A stretch of DNA of 64,000 nucleotides, from contig OW804098.1 of NCBI GenBank assembly GCA_942159475.1, positions 2,518,383 through 2,582,382 of the forward strand, read 5' to 3'. The notes beneath the pieces are model-generated. The model was not told the origin of the DNA. It saw nothing but the letters and a program-made list of their open reading frames with translations, and made no database searches. A program made the translations under genes and the position numbers. The first letter of the stretch is position 1, and each line of letters starts with the position of its first letter. Positions 42,601 to 51,400 of the stretch are shown in pieces. Source of the DNA: Sthenelais limicola (taxonomy: Eukaryota; Annelida; Polychaeta; Phyllodocida; Sigalionidae).

Positions 42601-42628
42601 CATTGTTAGAACTTACAATAGAGGGCTA

Positions 42629-43800
42629 TGAGTCTCAATGGTGACGTAAAATACAGTGGAACCTCACATAAAGACCCCCCTCGTCTTGAATTTGTTCCCT
42701 TTATTAGATGTTTAAAACATTCCCACTATAGAGACCACCACTTTATACAGACCACCTCAGGTTGTGATCACCATTTCCCAGTCAAAAACAGACAAATACT
42801 CCCTGTTTCGTCCCACCCATTCTGAGGTGAAACAAAATGAATCCACATTGACAGAAAAGCTAGGCTGTCAGTCAATGAGTGTTTTCACTCAGTGAATCTG
42901 AAGGTGTGAGAAGCCACACAATCACTCCCCTGGTACAATGAATTCTAGTAACTAATGAACTAATACATGTACGGAATGCCAAGGCTGTATATCGAATGTG
43001 CTTGGGGTCATTCTAAGGAGTTTACATTTAACTTATTTACTAGTAATTGACCATGAGGATATTATTGAAAAACAAAATGTTCATGCATAAAAAAAGGCGA
43101 ATTACTGATACGATATCTTAATGCTCATCATCATTGGAATCAACTTGATGGCTTTTAAAATATTTCATTTTCATTAATCACAGGAAAGCCGAGTGACACC
43201 TAGCTTAAAACTAAGCAGTTTTCAAGGTTATCTGCTCGTAGTCATGAGTGTCTACGGTAAAGTACATGATATACAAATTATATTATATGACAACGCCCCA
43301 AAACCAACACATTGCAAGTTCTGACACATATTCCTGACAAACATCACACAATGATTGAAAATGTGCAGGTTCATAGGGGGTAAAGAGTTATTATCATCAT
43401 TAATAGTTATCTATGAGTTATATCGTTCATTTATGAAGGAGTTATCCATGGTATAGTTTGTATTCTGTGTAATGTAAAGAATAGTACTGTCAACTAGATA
43501 TCATGTTTCTCTCGTCTTTGAATTATACGTTCAAGAATACTTTAAATAATCCTTGTTTTCTCGTTTTTTTAAAGTCCAATAGAATATTTAAATAGTTCAT
43601 ATGAAACAACGCACTGTCCACCATGGACTAATTGATGCGTTGCACTGATAGCCACCCCCTCTGCCCCCCCCCCCCCTCCCTCCTCCCACCTAACCCTAAA
43701 CCCCTCTAATGCGACCACCTCGCTATGCAACCAAAAGTGAGCCAAGACAAAAATATAGTGGATATCACTCCAACCATGAATCCTGGGTAATTCTGTCTAT
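42629..43800. other. unique AT-rich sequence with a possible transposon remnant and a poly-C tract
   Basis: ACAGTGGAACCTCACATAAA at about 42653, with later GACCACC words (42738, 42759, 43711), resembles the termini of repetitive DNA elements in invertebrates, but I cannot name a family. A run of about 14 C lies near 43665, followed by CTAACCCTAAACCCC. The open frame at 42628-42825 has no further support. Confidence 0.35.
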
Positions 43801-43801
43801 C

Positions 43802-44375
43802 TACAATATAGGGGGGTTGTAATAGCAGCAGTTAATACTATAATTTACAATATAGGGGGGTTGTAATAACAGCAGTTAATGTAAGAACTTACAATATAGG
43901 GGGGTTGTATTAGCAGCAGTTAATGTAAGAACTTACAATATAGGGGGGTTGTAATAGCAGCAGTTAATACTATAATTTACAATATAGGGGGGTTGTAATA
44001 ACAGCAGTTAATGTAAGAACTTACAATATAGGGGGGTTATATTAGCAGCAGTTAATGTAAGAACTTACAATATAGGGGGGTTGTAATAGCAGCAGTTAAT
44101 ACTATAATTTACAATATAGGGGGGTTGTATTAGCAGCAGTTAATGTAGGAACTTACAATATAGGGGGGTTGTAATAGCAGCAGTTAATATTAGAACTTAC
44201 TATATAGGGGGATTCCAATAGCATCAGTTAATATTAGAACTTACAATATAGGAGGGTTGGAGTTGCAGGATTTAATGCTAGAACTCACCATCATTATAGT
44301 GGAGTTATATTAGCAGCAGTTAATTCAGGACAGTTGATGTTAGAACTTAGAATATAGGGATCTTGTAATAGCAGC
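43802..44375. repeat. 44-bp tandem array, about 13 copies
   Basis: Units built on ACAATATAGGGGGGTTGTA followed by a GCAGCAGTTAAT segment recur every 44 bp (starts at 43803, 43847 and so on). They degrade after about 44200. Two alternating variants are seen, TACTATAATTT and GTAAGAACTT. The unit aligns with the 42-bp array unit with a few substitutions and 2 extra bases, so both probably share an ancestor. A lone degenerate copy lies at 44632-44700. Confidence 0.9.
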
Positions 44376-44631
44376 AGTTAATAGTAAAGTGTAGCAGTAA
44401 AGTAATTAAACATACTCCATATGAAGGCCTTCAAAACGCGGGGACATTTTCATTACAATGTCCCGAAATTTGTTACATGGATTCATATGACTATTTATAA
44501 GCACTAAACCCCTAAAGATCAGAGCATTTTGATAAAGAGATCTTGTGGAAAAAGACACTTTGGAAAATGTTTATTTTGCGACTTGTGACTTATTTTCTTG
44601 GAACACATCACATATATATATGCGGTATGGT

Positions 44632-44700
44632 ATGAGCAGCAGTTACTGTAAGAACTTACACTATAGGGAATGGGGTTTTAATTGTAGTAGTTATTTTTAG
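44632..44700. repeat. isolated degenerate copy of the 44-bp unit
   Basis: GAGCAGCAGTTACTGTAAG, then AACTTACACTATAGGG and a G-rich tail, match the 44-bp unit about 260 bp beyond the end of its array. Confidence 0.65.
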
Positions 44701-44948
44701 ATCATTGGGCTTAATAGGAAAATATGTCTTTATTTTAGTTTAAAAGATGCATATGGGGAGTCTATATGACCATAAGCTTCATCAAATCTCTTATTGAGTA
44801 ATAACAACCTACTTTATGTAAGATGTCTGAAGTTATTTTACCTTTTAACATTACGTTGCTAATTAGCATCTAACTAGAGTCATATTCTGAACACTTAAAG
44901 GTAAATACCTGTGTTTAATTAAAAAATAAATGAATCATGGAATTTTCC

Positions 44949-45377
44949 TTATACTTTGGATTTAGAAAAAACATGGTTGGGGGAATCCACAAAGCCCAAA
45001 CAAAACATATGTCATCGGATTAGGTTTTTTTCTAAGGGACCACTGAAATTAACTACTGTTCACTATAGAAGTCTATAGGAAAATGGGTATTTTCTGCATA
45101 TCCCCAATAGCATGTGATTGAATCATACGATTTTCTTTAAAATGTGCATATACATTGCTGACATGTTATTCTACCCTCCCAATCAAAAAATTAAGGGTTC
45201 ATAAACTAAAAAAAAGTTATTCAGCTAAACTTGTATCACAATGAGTTTCCTCCATTGAACTCAATAGTGGATGGAAGTAAACTTCACTTATCCCTAAAAC
45301 ACAAAATTATATGATAAACATCCATTTTGTTTTGCATTTTGTATTCCCCCAACCATGTTCTTTCTCAAGACAAAGTT
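44949..45377. mobile_element. diverged fold-back (long inverted repeat) element, about 430 bp
   Basis: ACATGGTTGGGGGAAT at 44971-44986 is exactly complementary to ATTCCCCCAACCATGT at 45343-45358. Similarity continues outward (ACTTTGG against CAAAGT) and inward (the CCCAAACAAAAC flank and a TGAA..TTACT..CACTAT block). The two arms therefore appear to run nearly the full length with many mismatches. This suits an old non-autonomous fold-back or MITE-like element. No target duplication is clear and no protein is encoded. Confidence 0.6.
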
Positions 45378-45837
45378 TGAACAAAATATATTAACTTCTA
45401 TTGTGTCATGCATTAGTTGTAATGTTGTAATGTTCAGTCAACTTTGAGTGACTTTATTTCATTGTAATTAGGTAAATTATGCAAATGTGGAAGGATATTT
45501 TGTCCTCATGAGATGCTTGCTTAGATGCCCCCTTCTTGTGCCGACCCCCAAAATAACATACAATAACAAATGATGCCAAACACTTTCCTAACTTGAGTAA
45601 TATCCCAAAACAATGTTATTACATTATATGTTTATGAGCCTTTTAGGATTATAACTCATCACTTACTATAATAATCTATGATTAAGTAAATTATCACATA
45701 AAGTCAATGTGATAAACAGTAGCTAGAAGTCTTTTAACAGGGAATAGTGTCGGTTTGATTTTATGATTAAAAGATAAAAAATAATATGAATTTGTTCATC
45801 TTATATGATCACATGGTATTACATTACAAATGCTCTA
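45378..45837. other. AT-rich intergenic sequence, nothing recognised
   Basis: No open frame with protein character, tandem repeat or clear hairpin was seen. Confidence 0.45.
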
Positions 45838-45985
45838 TGCAAGAAGCAGGGACTCAGTCAGTATATAGGACCATGTCCCAGATTAACTGACATCTACACA
45901 ATGGTTAGTTTATCAGTCCGTCACCCCCTCCACCTTCACTTGTCTCTAGACTCAAGTGTTTACATGTCTCATACGTGTTTGTCAC
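45838..45985. repeat. dispersed repeat, copy 1 of 3
   Basis: AGTATATAGGACCATGTC starts a stretch that also contains TATCAGTCCGTCACC and ACTCAAGTGTTTACATGT. The same words, in the same order and at similar spacing, recur at about 46649-46785. A shorter, more diverged form lies at about 46853-46960. The short open frames here are incidental. Confidence 0.7.
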
Positions 45986-46044
45986 TATAGTATATGTGCA
46001 CTATGGTTTTGTGACGTATTCTTGTGGACCTGCACAACTAACTC

Positions 46045-46110
46045 TCCTGGGGAACTGGGTGTGTGTGTGGGTGGGCGGGGGAATAGGGGGGACCACGGGG
46101 GTTGTGTAGG
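46045..46110. other. G-rich tract
   Basis: A G-rich stretch (GTGTGTGGGTGGGCGGGGG, then ATAGGGGGGACC and CACGGGGG) contains several runs of three or more G at short spacing and could fold as a G-quadruplex. Effect unknown. Confidence 0.5.
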
Positions 46111-46427
46111 GAGAGACCTCACTAATTTGGTTAATTAATGCACCATTTAATTCAGATTTTACAATAGAGTAGACAATACACTCATGGACATGTATGTGTA
46201 AAGGCTACCAGTAAGGCAAACCAATTCCATAACAGAAGTGGCAAAAACTCCCATAGACTTAGCATTGCAACAATATCATGTGCTACTATTACAACCATAC
46301 CTCTTCATAATCCCAATTCAAAGGGTTGAAGGTCTGGTAATAATTAATGGAAAGTTTTAGCCGTTAGGGTATTAAATTTGTCCATATTTCGGCCAAGAGA
46401 GGACTATAGGCCAGGGGATGCTTTGGG

Positions 46428-46600
46428 CTGGATGTCAGGAGTTACAATAGGGGGATTGTAATAGAAGCAGTGTATGTCAGGAGTTACAATAGGGGGTTTG
46501 TAATAGAAGCAAAATATGTCAGGAGTTACAACAGGGGTTTGTTATAGCAGCAGTGAATATCAGGAGTTAAAATAGGGTGTTTGTAATAGCAGCAGATGAT
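46428..46600. repeat. four copies of a 42-bp unit related to the large array
   Basis: GTTACAATAGGGGGATTG starts at 46441, with further copies starting at 46483, 46525 and 46566 (periods 42, 42 and 41). Each has AATAGAAGCAG or AATAGCAGCAG and ATGTCAGGA. The core matches the 42-bp array and the AGCAG part matches the 44-bp array, so it looks intermediate between them. Confidence 0.85.
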
Positions 46601-46648
46601 CTTGCATTTCGATGTTTCAAATTGCAATGATACAAACCCTCTATCACA

Positions 46649-46785
46649 TAAACAAGGTGTCTGTCCCAATATATAGGAACATGTTGTCTATCAGCTGGTG
46701 ACTACACAACCTTATCAGACCGTCACCTCTTCCATGTTCACTTGTGTATAGACTCAAGTGTTTACATGTTTCATACATAGACAAT
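46649..46785. repeat. dispersed repeat, copy 2 of 3
   Basis: Shares AATATATAGGAACATGTTGT, TATCAGACCGTCACC and GACTCAAGTGTTTACATGTT with the copy at 45838. It lies just right of an inverted array-like core (GATACAAACCCTCTATCAC at about 46630). Confidence 0.75.
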
Positions 46786-46842
46786 GTCTACCTGACCATG
46801 TACACATAGACCTGTCTACATGTAAGGTGTCAGGTAGACATT
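46783..46842. repeat. short inverted repeat, 14-bp perfect arms
   Basis: AATGTCTACCTGAC (46783-46796) and GTCAGGTAGACATT (46829-46842) are perfect complements around a 32-base loop that itself contains further complementary words. The hairpin sits between dispersed repeat copies 2 and 3. Confidence 0.7.
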
Positions 46843-46852
46843 ATCATGGGTC

Positions 46853-46960
46853 CAGTCAATATATAGGAGCATGTTGTCTATCAGCTAGCCTCTATACAAT
46901 GCTTCCATCATAGTCTGAAGTGTTTACATATCCCACATATGCCTGTCTCCTATCTAGTGT
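46853..46960. repeat. dispersed repeat, copy 3 of 3 (partial)
   Basis: AATATATAGGAGCATGTTGT and TATCAGCTAG match copy 2 strongly. The middle is diverged, and AAGTGTTTACATATC marks the right end. Confidence 0.65.
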
Positions 46961-47590
46961 TTGACGCAGTGACAGACATTCCCTTGGATGTGATTGCCCT
47001 TGGAATTAAAGCTCGATTACCAGCAAATTACCGTCTGAATGTTAGGCAATTTAAATTTGATTCCATTTCATTACCGCTAACCATGGATATATTCAATATT
47101 TACCGTTTCTAGTGTTCAGAAGTTGAAAATTGAGAAAGTCATTGAGATCTTTAGCCCAATTTAAGTTGAAGGCTTGACGTCACTAGGAAGGACATTTTAT
47201 TTGAATGAATGAAATCACCTAGAATTGGCGTTTTGGAATAAAGTAAGATGAAATACAATTAGAAGATTTAGCATTTTTAAACAAGTACGGAATTAAAATT
47301 CTTTTAGGAATAATATTTCGCAATTATTTTCTTTAGCTTAGCTTTACCATTGATATAAATTCACATTGAACTTCAGGTGCAAATTTGTCATCTGGTTCCC
47401 GCATTTTCCCTCTCATCTGGAAGTCATCAGACTGGGCCCTGTTAAAGCTGTTTATCTAATTATTCGTACATAGCTGTTGACAGTAGGATTCTTAATAAGA
47501 TACCTCACCATTTGTTTATTATATGACATAACTCTCACTATCTAGATAGGCTGACGTAGTCCTAGTGTTTCAATTTGATGTTAATCCCGC
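46961..47590. other. AT-rich intergenic sequence, nothing recognised
   Basis: No coding pattern, RNA gene or repeat was recognised. Confidence 0.4.
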
Positions 47591-47593
47591 TTA

Positions 47594-47793
47594 GGGCTGG
47601 CGCACACATGGCCGATTTGGCTCCTGATTGCCCCACGATTTGGGCCTCCTGGTGAATCCTAAGATTTCATTTCAAACCAGTTTATGTTCTCTAAAAACAT
47701 AAAAAAAGGATTTGAAATGAGATCCTAAGATTCATCAAGAGACCCAAAACGTGGGGCAATCGGGGGCCAAATCGGCCATGTGTGCGCCAGCCC
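47594..47793. mobile_element. 200-bp MITE with TTA target duplication
   Basis: The ends are GGGCTGGCGCACACATGGCC (47594-47613) and its exact complement (47774-47793), flanked on each side by TTA (47591-47593 and 47794-47796). The arms stay complementary for about 85 bases with some mismatches, around an AT-rich centre, and there is no coding capacity. A three-base TWA duplication is the mark of PIF/Harbinger-type transposition, so I infer a non-autonomous PIF/Harbinger-derived MITE. No transposase source is in the window. Confidence 0.8.
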
Positions 47794-47796
47794 TTA

Positions 47797-48409
47797 GATA
47801 ATAACATCACAATGCACATAATGGATCTAGTATAGTCTTATATATAGTGGAACTAACGCAATAAAAAAGCCTTATACATATCCCTTCATGATGGTAGATG
47901 TATAGGCGCGTGGTCTAAATCTCTTACTTTCCCAGGATAAGGTAGAGGGTAATTAGGGATGAGGAAATAAATAAAACCCACCATAGAACCACATTATGTG
48001 TGAACTTATAGTAAGATTATTTTTTCTTCAAAATAGCCTTGGAATTAGGGGCAATATGTAAGCTATTTCTAATTGCAATCATAACAAACTGCTTGTTAAA
48101 ATACTTTACATTTACCTATGTTTAATCTGGTTTGGTAGAAGGTAATTGCTTGTCATCTGATTTGGATAGTTTGTTAAGTCTACACAATTATTTTATTATG
48201 GTTCCTAGGTATCATTAAGTTTGAAGCTCATCTCACACTTCTGGGCATGAATACTAAAACCTATCAGATTCCCCCACGCCCTCCAACTCCCCTAGCCCAG
48301 CCTCCCCCTCACCCCGCCCCCCATTACCAGAATATCAATAGTAAAATGTGTAAAACGGCTGATTGTACATTTTCTGAAGATCTGAACCAGTTATTTTGTT
48401 TAATTCCAG
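47797..48409. other. sequence upstream of the CARD-NACHT gene leader exon
   Basis: AT-rich, with a C-rich patch at 48270-48325. A polypyrimidine run and TTAATTCCAG end at 48409. If that acceptor is used, a further leader exon lies upstream; otherwise transcription starts near here. No convincing TATA box was identified. Confidence 0.4.
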
Positions 48410-48473
48410 ACCTGTATTACATATCATCTCTGAGGTTGGACATTAAGGTCTGCCTACCACTGTAGCCACAATG
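48410..48473 (+). other. leader exon of the CARD-NACHT gene, ending in the start codon
   Basis: The sequence GCCACAATG at 48465-48473 is followed at once by a consensus donor, GTAAGTTATT. The next plausible exon (50587) enters in phase 0 with GGT, so splicing gives ATGG in a good initiation context (A at -3, G at +4). Stops upstream of the ATG in this exon fit a 5' untranslated leader. The left edge is either the acceptor at 48409 or a transcription start further left. Evidence is splice logic only. Confidence 0.5.
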
Positions 48474-51400
48474 GTAAGTTATTACTTTAATTTACACTGG
48501 CCACATAAATCTGTATGCAACATTTGTAAAATCTAAAGATTTTCTCATTGTCAAAAATCTTATGTAAGTGCCATTTGACATGAACTTTAGAGAACTTTGT
48601 CGGATTGTTCTTACTGCAGGACATCTTAAAATTTTGTGCAAAAATACTTTCTTATTGCTTCAACTCCACATTATCTCTTTTCTCCCATACAAATCAACTT
48701 TAAATTCCTTCATAAGCATTGGGCTTTCAGACAAATAATTGTTAATTATTGTTAACTCCTAAGAATTAAGAATTATATGTATGCATTTGGTAGTACTTTG
48801 TTTGGTCATGAATTAAACTGAAAATGCAGTTTTAACACATATTAACATTGTCTAAGAGCAGGAACAATGGTCATACTTTTGGTTCATGGGGTTGTTCCTT
48901 GTATGGGTGTCCAGATAATCAATCTTTAATGAACAAAATTGTAGTGTTCTCCACAACTAACTGGGTTTGGACAACAAGACAAAAACAAGTTAACAAACTC
49001 ATATTGCTTTAGTCACTCAAATGTGCAGCTCTCTTTTTCCTGACTGGTCAGCTGACCAGAGCCAGGATACCAGGTCATAACTCCACATGACAAAGGGTAA
49101 AATGCAGAGTAATGGGGGACCCACTGCCGGCGATGGGCTTTGTGATAGACCTTGGTGATTAACCTTTGCCTTTGCAATGAGTATGGAAATGAATTATTGC
49201 AAATGTGCATCGCAAAGAGCGTCACAATAGACTTTTGTAATGACATAGTTTTCGAAGTAGTTTTGCAATATTGTTATGTAACATTACGTAACATTGTGTA
49301 ACCTCATTATCTATCTAATTATCACCTATTAATTATATTATCTCATTATTAAAATTGCTAATTATACTTAGCTACCCAGTACTGTGCAAGTCTACTTATT
49401 CATGCTAAGCCATAGGTATTACGTAAGGGCTCCGCCCCCTACTCTTTACCCACATCCTGTAGGAACATGTGTACAGATTCTAGTTCATTAAATCAGTTGC
49501 TTAGTTCTTCTCACGAAGACCACACATTCGTTTGTATTCTTCCATCATACCTTAACACTGGCGGACAACCCACTCGATCTTGGACTTATAAAATCTGACA
49601 TGAACAAGCGAGTTCTTTCCTGAATATGGAGAGATTATTTGAACATTTCATCAGAATATAAGCTATGGAAGATGCTCCGAATTCGCCTGAGTTGGCATTG
49701 TTTGACAGACTGAAAAAATCGGTGGAACGTTTGGCAGCCATTCCTCAAGCGATTGTGACGAGAAGACAATTGAGAGAAAATCGTGGTAAAATCCTGAATC
49801 AACAGCCTAAACAACTGGTATTTGAAGAAGACCCATATGAGTTGCCTCAGGATATGGAAGATGAGCAGGAAATACAGTTTAAAGCAGGACCACAAGCAAT
49901 TCCGCTACCCCCCTCCTCCAGCACGTGAGCAGATAGAGGTTCCAGAACAAGTTCAACAGGAAAGGGTAGTGAATAATCAATGGATTGACGATATTATGAA
50001 CAGAAATGTGCAGCAACTAGCTGGGAATAATATTGGTCAGGAACAGCTGGTTGAAGACAATCCAGTCAACGAGGAAAGAGTTGGCGACCTTGACCTTATT
50101 TGACTTTAGCAGATGATTTTGAGTTCTATATCACAAAAGGCTATCACAAAACCCATCGCAAAGCAGAACACCCTTTTGGGATCAATCACAAAGCATATTA
50201 ACTTCTCTTGATAGATTATATATGAATATAAAACATGCAAAATAATTCTGCGATAAACTCTGCAACTTTTCAGTAGGAAAACCTGTTGCAAAACCTATCG
50301 GGAAGTAGCACTGACTGCTGTGACAGGATTATGTTTGTGATTGAAAACGTTCCATTCTATCGTGAAACTTATTGCAAAGCTTATAAGGATGCCCATCGCC
50401 GTCAGTGTGGGCCCCCCATAATAAGAAGCACATAGCCTGGGAAAAGATATTGGAGGTGAATAAATTATTGGGCACAACCAAAACCACCAATGAAGAGTTA
50501 TCAAATTGTATATAGAGCTGAACTAATATCACATACCATTTAGTGCAAAAAGTTTAGAAGGCTTTTAATTCACTTCATCTCAACAGGGTGAAAGGGCCTT
50601 AATAAAGCATCTAAACAATGTTGGACCAGAATTAATGGACTGTATGACGGTGACAGATCGCCTGCTAGCCCTCTTGATGCAGAAATGTGGTATCAGAAGA
50701 AATGACTCTGAAACAATCCAAGTAAGTCACATTATTTCCATTAATGATGTATCATGTAGTGGTTATGGGATAATTCCAGTGTGGTTGTTCAGAACTGCAC
50801 ACATAATTAGTTTTGGCTTCCATGGTTACACATGACTAAATAGTGCAGCATAGGCCTAACCTATAAATGAGGTTGCCTCAAGTGACATCACTTTAGCTTA
50901 CATATATATAGGTAGAACTAACCTTAGTGATGTATTTCCGATCGTTCATCACCAACTTGGAGGCAGGGCAATCCCGAGGTGCTACGCTACGCTTCGCACC
51001 TCGGGATTCCCCCGCTGGAAAGAAGTTGAAGAACGATCGGAAATACATCACTAAGGTTAGTTCGAGATTTATTTGACCTCTTGCAAACAATTTTAGACAT
51101 GTTAGATTGCTATTAATTATGGTAACTTGCTGCAAGAAAAAAACAGCGAAGGCATGGCCTGGTTTCATTAATGTTTGAATTCATGTCAGTCGTCGTAGCA
51201 TTGACGACGGCTGCCGCACTTTCAATGCTTAGCAGACAACGTAACATCATGACATGGCATGTCCCTATGGCAACGCTGGCCTACTTTCAGAAGAACCAAT
51301 GAAAACGTAGAAGGATAAACTGGGTCATCTGTTTCTTCCCTAGGGAGGAATGAAACATATTTCTTCCCGCTCACTCGCATATAACAAGCCTATACAAAGT

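Larger units (their letters stand above)
6571..42628. repeat. 36-kb array of a 42-bp unit, about 850 copies, with higher-order structure
   Basis: Nearly every 42 bp the motif TTACAATAGGGGGTTTG recurs, followed by TACTAGCATTAGTCAGTG and TTAGAAC. Variation is concentrated at a few places: GGGGG, GAGGG, GTGGG or GGAGG in the G run; TACTAGC, TATTAGC or TATTATC; and CAGTG, CATTG, CACTG, CAATG or CAGTA. Some units have small indels, such as a T7 run (AGGGTTTTTTTACTAGC), AGGGCTTTG, or loss of TA in GGAGGTTTGACTAGC. One frame reads a 14-residue repeat (VRTYNRGFVLALVS) until such an indel, which explains the scattered open frames of about 80-230 codons with near-identical proteins. The first unit (near 6571) and the last units (42470-42628) are the most diverged, as expected for array edges. 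Confidence 0.97.

Noticed and set aside
6571..42628. CRISPR array
   Set aside because: There are no unique spacers between constant repeats; the entire 42-bp unit is repeated. The genome is eukaryotic and no cas gene is present.
43665..43700. Interstitial telomeric repeat (CTAACCCTAAACCCC after the poly-C run)
   Set aside because: Only two imperfect telomere-like units are present, which is within chance in a C-rich patch.
48247..48465. Proline-rich open frame as a small protein or first coding exon
   Set aside because: Its C-rich composition explains the prolines. It runs across the acceptor and leader exon, and its frame does not join exon 2.
49665..49928. First coding exon of the CARD-NACHT gene
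   Set aside because: It ends at a stop without a donor in frame, lies within an element with inverted termini, and is not needed because the leader ATG joins exon 2 in phase.
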